In this document: positions 8,687 to 16,196 of the stretch, in pieces
How the letters are laid out: each line of letters starts with the position of its first letter
How positions within the stretch are numbered: the stretch's first letter is position 1
Source: Bacteroidota bacterium
GTDB lineage: Bacteria > Bacteroidota > Bacteroidia > Bacteroidales > GCA-2748055
DNA length: 36,799 bases
Direction: 5' to 3'
NCBI GenBank assembly: GCA_020047715.1
Contig: JAIFNN010000239.1
Coordinates: 1 to 36,799 of the forward strand
Program-made: the position numbers and the translations under genes
Notes under the pieces: model-generated
The model's database searches: none
What the model saw: only the letters and a program-made list of their open reading frames with translations
What the model was told of the DNA's origin: nothing

Positions 8687-8754
8687 CGACCTGTTCATTT
8701 ATACATTCTATTTAAAGAGACAGCATCTTCTTTGCTAAAGCTACGGAGAATAAA

Positions 8755-8841
8755 GGAGGAATGGCAGAGCGGTCGAATGCGGCGGTCTTGAAAACCGTTG
8801 TACCTTCGCGGGTACCAGGGGTTCGAATCCCTTTTCCTCCG
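8755..8841 (+). tRNA. tRNA-Ser (anticodon UGA)
   Basis: A class-II tRNA of 87 nt. The acceptor stem GGAGGAA (8755-8761) pairs with TTCCTCC (8834-8840), with discriminator G at 8841. The anticodon loop CTTGAAA carries TGA, reading UCN serine codons. The long variable arm GTACC-TTCGC-GGGTAC typical of tRNA-Ser is present, and the T arm contains GGTTCGAATCC. CCA is not encoded; the bases after the discriminator are CAA. Confidence 0.97.
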
Positions 8842-8850
8842 CAAATAGTA

Positions 8851-8886
8851 AAGCCCGGTTGCATTTGCAGCCGGGCTTTTATTTTA
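8851..8886 (+). terminator. Rho-independent terminator after tRNA-Ser
   Basis: AAGCCCGG and CCGGGCTT form a strong GC-rich stem, extended by TGC/GCA around an ATTT loop, followed by TTTTATTTTAT on the plus strand. It lies 10 nt after the tRNA. Confidence 0.92.
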
Positions 8887-8957
8887 TGTTAAGCTATAAA
8901 AGCTTCAGTTTTTAGTGGGAATATTGTTTCCCAAGCAATCAGACAGAACCAAACGCC

Positions 8958-9821
8958 TCACCCTCTCACGCTGGCCTCAGGCAATCGTTTTTGAATATCC
9001 CTAAGTTGTTCGATACTTTCAATACCAAGAGTGAAAGCATCGATGAACTTTGCCCCGGTATGAAATTCGAGGCACTCATCTTTTTTATGAACCAGCTTGC
9101 CCGCACCATATACTTTCATCCCGATAATTGCTTTCCCATTGGCTTTCATGCGTGTTAGAACCTTTTGCACTTCATCGATATCGGCATCCATGGCCACACC
9201 TCCAGGATTGTAACGAGCAAGGTCAACATCCACCCATGGCTCATCCGCGGCCGTTTCAAGCGCTCCTATGGAATGGCAGGATATTCCGTGAACCTTAATT
9301 ACCCCAGCCTCTTTAGCTTCCGACAGAGCTTCCATAGCCCCTTTCATGTTCACATTCCACATGGGGTCGGTTACGGCATGCAGGAGTACCATATCGAGCC
9401 GATCGGTTCCGATTTCCTTTCTGAAACGATCCAGGTCAGCCTTTACCCCATCATAAGTTTTGGAGTTGGTTTTGGTGAGAATCACAACCTTGTCGCGATC
9501 AATTTTCGTAAGGGCTTCCTTAAGATGAGCATGAGTGCCATATTGATCGGCAGAGTCCCAGAAGTTTATGCCTTCATCAAATGCGGCCCGCAGCAAATCG
9601 GCCATTCCCTTAATGCCTAACTGCCGACTCTGATTTGAACTCCCGTTCCAACCACTGGTTCCTGTACCCATTGCCATGCGCGACAATTCAATGCCTGTGT
9701 TACCAAGCCTAACCCTGTCGTAAGGATATAGCTTTTTGCTGCCTGCCAGTGCGTAATAGGGAAATGCCGAGAGCAAAGCCGAACCGGCCAGACTGTACTT
9801 CAGAAAGTTTCTTCTTTTCAT
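8958..9821 (-). CDS. Exported aldo/keto reductase (Tat-type signal)
   Basis: A 287-residue NADPH-dependent aldo/keto reductase-fold protein. The N-terminus MKRRNFLKYSLAGSALLSAF has a twin-arginine motif (RRNFLK) and hydrophobic segment, then cleavage near ALAG, so export in folded form is inferred. The catalytic tetrad of the fold is present: Asp89 and Tyr94 in FWDSADQYG, Lys117 in ILTKTNS and His148 in VLLHAVTDP. The C-terminal part is shorter than in classical members, and the usual cofactor-phosphate motif is not obvious. The substrate is unknown. It is a single-gene unit; no recognisable promoter was placed. Confidence 0.88.
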   Translation of the reverse strand: MKRRNFLKYSLAGSALLSAFPYYALAGSKKLYPYDRVRLGNTGIELSRMAMGTGTSGWNGSSNQSRQLGIKGMADLLRAAFDEGINFWDSADQYGTHAHLKEALTKIDRDKVVILTKTNSKTYDGVKADLDRFRKEIGTDRLDMVLLHAVTDPMWNVNMKGAMEALSEAKEAGVIKVHGISCHSIGALETAADEPWVDVDLARYNPGGVAMDADIDEVQKVLTRMKANGKAIIGMKVYGAGKLVHKKDECLEFHTGAKFIDAFTLGIESIEQLRDIQKRLPEASVRG

Positions 9822-10122
9822 GGAATCATGGTTTATGAAGGGTTTTGCTACTAATAAATATGTAAACAGTAAATATCGGACTTTTGTTGAGCCAACAGAA
9901 AATATTTTGACGTAATTAATATTCTCCTTTCGACTTAGGGAAATTCAAATAATTAAAACAGGAAAATACCAGATTGATTAACAAATTAATGTATTTGTTA
10001 AAAACATTCTGCAACTGTCAACAACTTTGAAGCCTTTCCTAATTCCCCCTTAAGACATAGTCCGCTATTTGTCTAATTTTGCAGTTCCGTAGCACGACAA
10101 ACCCGTTAATCCCTTTTGCATA
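9822..10122. other. Intergenic region between divergent genes
   Basis: A 301-bp AT-rich gap serving two divergent genes. TAATTTTG at 10074-10081 matches the -7 consensus on the plus strand, about 42 nt before the peptidase start, but no TTTG lies 19-21 nt upstream. No RNA gene, small frame or repeat was recognised. Confidence 0.4.
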
Positions 10123-10806
10123 GTGAAAAAAACAATCAAGATCGCGGCCCATCTGTTTACCATGTCTTTGTTGGTGTTGTTGATAGCTACCCTTATCAAC
10201 CCAAAAAAAACCAACCGTTTTGTAAGAGACACCCTGGGACTAACCTGCATTGATTACAAGCAAGGTGTTTACAGCAAGAAACTGACTAATACTATTCCAG
10301 AATATATTGCTAGGTCAAAAGAAACTGGAATAATCAAATGCAAAGACGAAAGTGAAGTGATGGAAAGAGTATCTGCCGGAAAACTTGTGAAAATAAGTGA
10401 TGGAAAGGGATACAATGTAGGTGAATTATCACATAGCTACCCTTATCTCACCAAAGCTGCAAAAGATCTGCTTACAGAAATCTGCGAAAGGTTCAGAGAA
10501 AAAATTTCCGATACCCGCCTTAGTGGAACCCGGTTTAAAATAACCTCTCTTACCCGCACAACAGAAAAGCTTAATAATCTCAGGGGAGTAAACTCAAACG
10601 CATCCATGAATAGTCCACATCTTTATGGAAATGCCTTTGACATAAGCTACATCAGGTTTTCAACCCGAAAACTATTCGTTACCAATTGCGATGAGAAATA
10701 CCTTATGGAAGCACTGGCTGAAGTTATTTGGCAACTCAAAAAAGAAAAGAAATGCTGGGCTACTTTTGAGCGGCAACAGAATTGTTTTCATGTGGTTGCC
10801 CGATAA
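10123..10806 (+). CDS. DUF5715 protein, M15-like (DD-peptidase fold) cell-wall enzyme
   Basis: A 227-residue protein with a basic N-terminus and one hydrophobic segment (about residues 8-25), which would anchor it to the inner membrane or act as a signal. The C-terminal half has the zinc-peptidase pattern of the M15/Hedgehog fold: Arg145 in ITSLTRT, His166 and Asp173 in SPHLYGNAFDISY, and His223 in NCFHVVAR. This supports cleavage of peptidoglycan stem peptides, though activity is unproven. The start is a GTG at 10123; no ATG upstream is in frame, and the next in-frame ATG (codon 14) would cut into the membrane segment. It has no operon partner. Confidence 0.8.
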   Translation: MKKTIKIAAHLFTMSLLVLLIATLINPKKTNRFVRDTLGLTCIDYKQGVYSKKLTNTIPEYIARSKETGIIKCKDESEVMERVSAGKLVKISDGKGYNVGELSHSYPYLTKAAKDLLTEICERFREKISDTRLSGTRFKITSLTRTTEKLNNLRGVNSNASMNSPHLYGNAFDISYIRFSTRKLFVTNCDEKYLMEALAEVIWQLKKEKKCWATFERQQNCFHVVAR

Positions 10807-10918
10807 GCAAATCGGCTGAATAGTTTATTCATATCGGAAATGAGATCGTAAAATTTGAATGTCACCATTTATTAAACTGTTTACACAAAAAGACAGACAG
10901 TTTGCAAAACATAAAATT

Positions 10919-11686
10919 TTACTTGAACACATATCCGATTGTTAGTCGAACCCGGCTATAGGTTTCTGTCCTGTCTCGCTCCTGAACCCATTGGTGAAGC
11001 GGGATAAGATGATAATTCAGCTTCTGGAAATGGTAAGAAAAAGTAAAAAGAAATGAAGAATTGTCGTTGAGAATCCGTTCGACTCCGGCTCCAATTGTTG
11101 AGTGCAATCCCCCGAAACTTTCGTAAGAATAATCCCAATCATCGGGCCTCTTTTCACCGGGGATAGTATAACCGGCCCGCAGAATCAGCAATGGAGAAAG
11201 TGAACGGGTATTTGTACGAATTCTTATACCGGCTGAAAGAGGAATTTCCATCCTCTCATAAAACTCCATCCCAACCTCTCCCGATGCTGTCAGGTATGAA
11301 TTGTAACGATAACCGAAAGATACGTTCAGGCCTGGAATAACAGCACTTCCAATTGCACTGCTTCCGGATCGGACAAGAAGTTCTCCGTTAACTCCAAACT
11401 CCAGACCCGGCTTATTAAACTGCATAGCTTTGTACTCAAATGGCTTTTCTCTTGTCAGGGAGTCAAGTTCTGACCTGTCGAAAACCCATAAATCACCAGA
11501 ATGGTTTAAAATCTTAATTTTCCCGGAGACGCTGTCAGAAATCAAAGTGCCTCGGATAATGCTTCCGTTCGACAAATAAACAACATCTTCGAAGCGCTGC
11601 GCATTAACATTGTCAAAGGTAAAAAGCTGAATAACAAGGAATAAAAAAATTACCCGGGGAGGCAGTGAAGATTTGAGGATGTTCAT
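10919..11686 (-). CDS. Small outer-membrane beta-barrel-like protein
   Basis: A 255-residue exported protein. Residues 1-29 are a signal peptide ending VNAQ. A short N-terminal domain reads EDVVYLSNGSIIRGTLIS, then IKILNHSGDLWVFDRSELDSLT. Such 'NGS-I-RG' segments recur at the start of Bacteroidota membrane proteins. From about residue 90 the sequence alternates in barrel-like strands (LEFGVNGELLVRSG, LNVSFGYRYNSYL, VRLTIGYVF) and ends in a strand close to the C-terminus. No function can be assigned; an outer-membrane location is inferred. It is transcribed divergently from the LVIVD lipoprotein. Confidence 0.75.
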   Translation of the reverse strand: MNILKSSLPPRVIFLFLVIQLFTFDNVNAQRFEDVVYLSNGSIIRGTLISDSVSGKIKILNHSGDLWVFDRSELDSLTREKPFEYKAMQFNKPGLEFGVNGELLVRSGSSAIGSAVIPGLNVSFGYRYNSYLTASGEVGMEFYERMEIPLSAGIRIRTNTRSLSPLLILRAGYTIPGEKRPDDWDYSYESFGGLHSTIGAGVERILNDNSSFLFTFSYHFQKLNYHLIPLHQWVQERDRTETYSRVRLTIGYVFK

Positions 11687-11709
11687 AAAGAGTGGTTTAT
11701 ATATGGATG

Positions 11710-11742
11710 CAAAATTAAAGAAAAACGTTGCGCCAATACAAT
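11710..11742 (-). promoter_or_regulatory. Probable promoter of the beta-barrel protein gene
   Basis: On the minus strand ATTG (11742-11739), 21 nt, then TAATTTTG (11717-11710) agrees with TTTG-N19-21-TAnnTTTG apart from one base in the upstream box. The -7 box lies 24 nt before the start codon. Confidence 0.55.
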
Positions 11743-11768
11743 TTTGGTAATTCGATTTTGGTAATTCG
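11741..11768. repeat. 14-bp tandem duplication in a divergent promoter region
   Basis: ATTTTGGTAATTCG occurs twice back to back. The pair begins at the upstream box of the minus-strand promoter and lies about 65-90 nt before the start of the LVIVD gene. It is bounded by TTGCG on the left and CGCAA on the right. It could be a duplicated operator or a slippage product. Confidence 0.8.
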
Positions 11769-11833
11769 ACGCAACCCCTTGAAATGTTTTTTCATCTTAA
11801 AAACAGTAAATGTAAAAATATAAACTATTAACC

Positions 11834-13123
11834 ATGAAAACCTTAAAAAATCTTTTATTAATAAGTGTTCTGGTACTTATTTTCGGCGGTTGCCAGGAGG
11901 AAATTACAGAGACCTACATGGTAAACGTGCCGGTTTATATGGACAGACAGGAATTTAAAAAATCCGTAAAAATTACTGAATCGGAGAGTATTGTTGAGCC
12001 CGGAAAAATATACTTTAAGGATAATCTTATTTTTATCAACGAAGCTTTAAAAGGAATTCATGTAATCGACAACCAAAATCCCTCTGAACCTGTTTTTCTG
12101 GCATTTATAAATATACCCGGAAATATGGACATGGCAATCAAGGACAGTATTCTTTTTGCCGATAGTTTTATTGACCTGGTTGCACTAAATATAAGTGATA
12201 TCAATAACATCGAGGAAGTGGGCAGGGTTGACAGTATTTTCCCATATACCCTTCCTCCCCTGACAGGAGGGAACCAATTTCCAATCGGTGACATCGATGC
12301 TACTCAGGGTATTGTTGTTGGATGGGAAACTAAAGAGGTGCAGGTGAAAGTTGAAAGCCAGAACAACTTCCCTTTTTTGCAGCGCTGGGATTTTATGGCT
12401 GAAGACGCAATGTTTACCAAAACTGCCAATAGCATAGGTGGATCCAATTCAATGTCGGTGGGAGTTGGAGGCTCAATGGCACGCTTTACCATTTTCAATA
12501 ATTTCCTGTATACGGTCGACCAATATAACCTCAAGACTTTCGACATCGATGAGCTTTCTCAACCACTGCTGGTTTCTGATCAGGGCATCGGATGGGGAGT
12601 AGAAACTGTATTTCTCTATCAAAACAAGTTGTTCTTTGGTACACAGACAGGAATGATTATTTATAGTTTAAACAATCCATCAAGTCCTTCCTATATCTCC
12701 ACATATAGTCATTTCAAAAGTTGTGATCCTGTTGTGGTTGAAGGAAATTACGCCTACGTCACCCTCAGAGCAGGTAACCTTTGCGGGGAAGCAACCAGCC
12801 AGCTTGATGTAATTGATGTTACTGACATTTTAAATCCAAAGCACGAAGAATCCTACCCCATGCAGGAGCCATATGGACTGGGTATTGACAACAGTACTCT
12901 TTTTGTGTGTGATGGCGAAGCAGGCCTTAAAGTCTACAATGCCAACAATCCGAAAGATCTGGTTCCAATTACTGTTTTCCCGGATGTTAATGCTTTTGAT
13001 GTGATTCCGTTTAACGGTGTTTTAATGATGATTGGTAAGGATGGGCTTTACCAGTACGATTATACCGGGCCGGAAAATATGAGTCTGCTGAGCTACATTG
13101 CGATTAACAGTCAGGGACAGTAA
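11834..13123 (+). CDS. LVIVD-repeat surface lipoprotein
   Basis: A 429-residue lipoprotein. The signal ends in a lipobox FGGC with Cys20, so the mature N-terminus would be lipid-modified. The body has LVIVD-type propeller repeats, each pairing an 'event' strand with an N-P-P/L phrase: GIHVIDNQNPSEPVFLAFI, LVALNISDINNIEEVGRV, LKTFDIDELSQPLLVSDQ, MIIYSLNNPSSPSYISTY, LDVIDVTDILNPKHEESY and LKVYNANNPKDLVPITVF. This predicts a beta-propeller, probably a binding scaffold on the cell surface. No catalytic site is seen. It is convergent with the TonB receptor gene, with an inverted-repeat array between them. Confidence 0.88.
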   Translation: MKTLKNLLLISVLVLIFGGCQEEITETYMVNVPVYMDRQEFKKSVKITESESIVEPGKIYFKDNLIFINEALKGIHVIDNQNPSEPVFLAFINIPGNMDMAIKDSILFADSFIDLVALNISDINNIEEVGRVDSIFPYTLPPLTGGNQFPIGDIDATQGIVVGWETKEVQVKVESQNNFPFLQRWDFMAEDAMFTKTANSIGGSNSMSVGVGGSMARFTIFNNFLYTVDQYNLKTFDIDELSQPLLVSDQGIGWGVETVFLYQNKLFFGTQTGMIIYSLNNPSSPSYISTYSHFKSCDPVVVEGNYAYVTLRAGNLCGEATSQLDVIDVTDILNPKHEESYPMQEPYGLGIDNSTLFVCDGEAGLKVYNANNPKDLVPITVFPDVNAFDVIPFNGVLMMIGKDGLYQYDYTGPENMSLLSYIAINSQGQ

Positions 13124-13256
13124 AAGTTTCACGCTAAGACGCAAAGAAAATTATAAATCCTCCTCCTTTACCAGTATCAAAAAAAACTTTGCGTCTTCGC
13201 GTGAAAAAATTAAAGTTTCGCGCTAAGACGCAAAGAAAATTATAAATCCTCCTCCT
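13123..13256. repeat. Inverted/direct repeat array between convergent genes
   Basis: TTTCACGCTAAGACGCAAAG (13127-13146) is repeated in inverted form as CTTTGCGTCTTCGCGTGAAA (13187-13206), giving 20-bp arms with one mismatch. The first arm recurs directly from 13212 as part of a 45-bp duplication (13123 and 13212, period 89 bp, one mismatch in the shared part). Two alternative hairpins are therefore possible. The array begins right at the LVIVD stop codon and precedes the 3' end of the TonB receptor gene, so a bidirectional terminator or a dispersed REP-like element is plausible. Confidence 0.85.
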
Positions 13257-13324
13257 AAACCAATATTAAAAAAAAATGTGGGAGACTGAGTGGTTTTGAG
13301 GCTTGTCAGAAAGAAAGTTGCCGA

Positions 13325-15574
13325 TTAAATTCTGCCGCTGAACCTCAGTCCAAAACTTCTCTGTGGACGAATATCCCCGGGCCTTCCCATATATTCGGCA
13401 TTTGTCAGATTCTTAACCGCTAAAGAAAGTTTATATTGTTCGCTGATGCTAAAACCGAAACTCGTATCCAAGAGGAAGTAGCTGCTGCTGTTACGATTCC
13501 AGTAATCGAAGAAACCTGGGAGAATAGCCTCCCTGGTTTCTTCACCCAGAAACACATCGTCGATGTTGAGTATTTTTGACTTGGCAAAACAGTCGACACC
13601 AATCTCAAATCTTCGATAGCTTGTATTTAAACTCAATTTACCGGAGTGCTTGCGGCGGTATTTAAGGTAAACATCTGAATTCTTATGGTTTATATCGTCG
13701 TATTCAACCGGGTACAAATAAATATAACCACCTGAAAAGCTTGTCTTTACCTCACCTGAAGTGTAGTTCAGGAAATATTCCATCTCAACCCCATAAACCC
13801 TCGATTGCTCTACATTGGTAGCTTTAAAACCAAAATCGAAAATACCGGATTCAGGGTCAGGATAAATGCCGAAAACATATTCTATCAGCTCAGTGTTCCG
13901 GGAATAGAATACCGACAAATCGGCCTGTCCGCTTAAATTGCCCAAACGTACGCCCTGCTTAATACCCAGTTCGGAATTCCAGCCCGACTCTGCCTCTATA
14001 AAAGAATTGGGGAAAATCCTTACGCTTCCCAGGGTAGTTGAAGCATGCTTTTCCGCAATCGAAGGGTATCTGTATCCCTGACCGAAGGATGCTCTCAGAA
14101 AAGTGTGATTGCTTGTACGGTAATTAATGCCAGTTCTGAATATCGGCACTACCCTGTCGTTATTACCGTCGAGGGAATTGTACTCCAAACGAACACCGAC
14201 GATAAACTTCATCCTGTCAATGGGTTTGACTTCCGCTTGCGCCATCCCGGCCAAATTAATACCCTCGTGATCCCCATAGAAATTTGAAGTGATGAGGCTG
14301 AAATTTTCCGAAACCCCCAGGTTTATGCTAAGAAGATTGGAGAATTTGTACCAGCTCTGATATTCGGCAAACCAGTTCATGGCCTCCGAGTTGTTTTGTT
14401 CTTTTTCGGGGTATAGGTTCTGGTGCGACTGAATCCTCATACGGAGATCGTGCTTGTAACGATCTGTCTTTCTAATGGTTATAAAAGGATCCACTGCGAG
14501 AAAATTCCCATGGAGTTGCAAAACAGTTGATCCGGCCTGTTTAAGGGCTCCGGTGCTGGCGTTCTCCCACAATAAAAAATCTCTTTTCACTGTAAGTCCT
14601 GTATTGAGATTAACGCCATAGCTTAATCCCTCTACATTTTTATTATGGTGTTTCAAACTGAAACTTAATCTGCCAAGTTTTTCATCGTTTTGGCTTCTGT
14701 AGCCTTGGTCGGCAAGGGTACTGGCTGCAATTCCAATATCTGTATTGCCATACTTCTGCAGATGGGAAAATGAAACTGAAGCATTCATTCTTGGGTTATC
14801 CCACCAGATCCAGTTTTTTTGCTTTGGTTTATCGTAGAGGCCTGATTCGACGAAGAAATTCGTGACAGGCTGTTTGCTTGCCTCGGCGGTTCGGAAATTT
14901 ATTACCCCGTTTAATGCCGAGGATCCATATAAAACGGAGGCCGCACCTTTAATTATTTCAACCTGTGAAAGGTTTTCCAGCGGCAGAAACTGCCATTTGA
15001 TGTTCCCTGCGTCGGCCGACACAACCGGCAAACCGTCAATCAGCGCCAAAACGCGGCTTCCGGCCCCATAACTGAACCCGCTACCACCACGAATGGATGC
15101 CTGTCCGTCGAGAACCTCAATTCCCGGGCTTTTATTGATTAATTCCTCAGCGTCAGTAATATGATTTTTGGAAAGAATATCAGGTCTGATAATACTTAAC
15201 GAAACCGTTGATTCCGATAATTTCTGTTCAGTTCGGTTTGCACTTACAATGATCTGATCTATTTCATTGATTACCTGATCCAACCCCACATTTAGCACTA
15301 CCGTATCCCCAGAATTCAGCTGGAGGGTTTTGGTATCGGTTTTGTAACCAAGGTATTGAAAAACAATGCTGAGGCTACCGGGTGCTGCGGAAAAAAAATA
15401 GAGACCATTTGCATCGGTGATGGTGCCATTCTTTTTACCATAAATAATATTTGCACCGATGAGCGGCTCCCCCGAAACACTGTCGAATACCTTACCTTTA
15501 ACAATTGCGGTGGTATCGGAAGCGTTTACTACAAAAGAAAGCAACAAAAATAAACCGGCAAAAGTGCTTCGCAT
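13325..15574 (-). CDS. TonB-dependent outer-membrane receptor with carboxypeptidase-like N-terminal domain
   Basis: A 749-residue energy-coupled outer-membrane transporter. After the signal peptide (residues 1-19) comes a carboxypeptidase regulatory-like domain (about 24-105: GKVFDSVSGEPLIGANI, TITDANGLYFF). The plug follows (about 108-225) with VSANRTEQKLSES as TonB-box region, then SPGIEVLDGQASIRGG and VEIIKGAASVLYGSSALNGVINFRT. The rest is a 22-strand-type barrel ending LTNAEYMGRPGDIRPQRSFGLRF. No SusD-like partner is present, so it resembles iron or vitamin receptors more than SusC. The start ATG at 15574 overlaps the preceding TGA (TGATG), so translation is coupled to the lipoprotein. 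The substrate is unknown. Confidence 0.93.
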   Translation of the reverse strand: MRSTFAGLFLLLSFVVNASDTTAIVKGKVFDSVSGEPLIGANIIYGKKNGTITDANGLYFFSAAPGSLSIVFQYLGYKTDTKTLQLNSGDTVVLNVGLDQVINEIDQIIVSANRTEQKLSESTVSLSIIRPDILSKNHITDAEELINKSPGIEVLDGQASIRGGSGFSYGAGSRVLALIDGLPVVSADAGNIKWQFLPLENLSQVEIIKGAASVLYGSSALNGVINFRTAEASKQPVTNFFVESGLYDKPKQKNWIWWDNPRMNASVSFSHLQKYGNTDIGIAASTLADQGYRSQNDEKLGRLSFSLKHHNKNVEGLSYGVNLNTGLTVKRDFLLWENASTGALKQAGSTVLQLHGNFLAVDPFITIRKTDRYKHDLRMRIQSHQNLYPEKEQNNSEAMNWFAEYQSWYKFSNLLSINLGVSENFSLITSNFYGDHEGINLAGMAQAEVKPIDRMKFIVGVRLEYNSLDGNNDRVVPIFRTGINYRTSNHTFLRASFGQGYRYPSIAEKHASTTLGSVRIFPNSFIEAESGWNSELGIKQGVRLGNLSGQADLSVFYSRNTELIEYVFGIYPDPESGIFDFGFKATNVEQSRVYGVEMEYFLNYTSGEVKTSFSGGYIYLYPVEYDDINHKNSDVYLKYRRKHSGKLSLNTSYRRFEIGVDCFAKSKILNIDDVFLGEETREAILPGFFDYWNRNSSSYFLLDTSFGFSISEQYKLSLAVKNLTNAEYMGRPGDIRPQRSFGLRFSGRI

Positions 15575-15987
15575 CACTTCGATTTAAAAGTCATCCGTAT
15601 TTTCATCACCCCGGCGGCAGGGTTGTTCAAATCAGGAAAACCAGTTGTAATCTTTAGAGAATTCTCGGTGAGTTCTTTTATTTCATTGGTTATTGGGAAT
15701 GGTAGCGAGTCGGACGAAATAACGATTTCCGTGTCGCTGTAAACTAATTTCCAGGTTCCTGTATACACGCCAAACACGCCGGTTCCATCTTTGTTAAAGA
15801 CAACCTCGCCATTGAATTTCTCAAGAGCCTGTCCAGGACCGCTCGCATCAACTCCATCGGCAAGTAAACTGTCGGAAACCCATACCGGTGCGGTAAGTAA
15901 AACAAACCGGTTGGAAGGTCCTTCGTCCTCGCAAGCATATAGAACCAATCCACTTATTATAATTATTGTTAAAAGAATGTTTTTCAT
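15574..15987 (-). CDS. Small lipocalin-like lipoprotein
   Basis: A 137-residue lipoprotein from the ATG at 15987; an earlier start at 16017 would place ten extra residues before the signal. The lipobox LYAC gives a lipidated Cys19. The mature part resembles small Bacteroidota lipocalin-like lipoproteins: GEVVFNKDGTGVFGVYTGTWKLVYSDTEIVI, then LTENSLKITTGF. The middle 'GTW-L' strand is typical of that fold. It overlaps the TonB receptor gene by one base (TGATG), so the two very likely work together, perhaps in ligand capture at the outer membrane; that role is inferred. Confidence 0.8.
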   Translation of the reverse strand: MKNILLTIIIISGLVLYACEDEGPSNRFVLLTAPVWVSDSLLADGVDASGPGQALEKFNGEVVFNKDGTGVFGVYTGTWKLVYSDTEIVISSDSLPFPITNEIKELTENSLKITTGFPDLNNPAAGVMKIRMTFKSK

Positions 15988-16196
15988 AGAACCAAAGTTT
16001 GTGAATATCATGCCCAATTAACAAAAAAACATTGAATATTCCTAAGATATATAGCCTGCAACAAATGTTAAGGTTGGTCAATAAGTTCGCCGCTCCACAA
16101 AAAACTTCCGTTTGGAAAAGTCGTGTTTAGTTCCCTTTTGAACCAAATTTCCAATCCGCTTATCATGAAACCCAAATTTATCAATATCAGTTTTTT

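Noticed and set aside
8755-8841. tRNA-Ser as an integration site for a mobile element
   Set aside because: No integrase gene or second copy of the tRNA 3' end was seen nearby; the flanking genes look chromosomal.
13123-13256. CRISPR array
   Set aside because: Only two direct copies of a 45-bp unit exist, with an inverted copy between them, no regular spacers and no cas genes.
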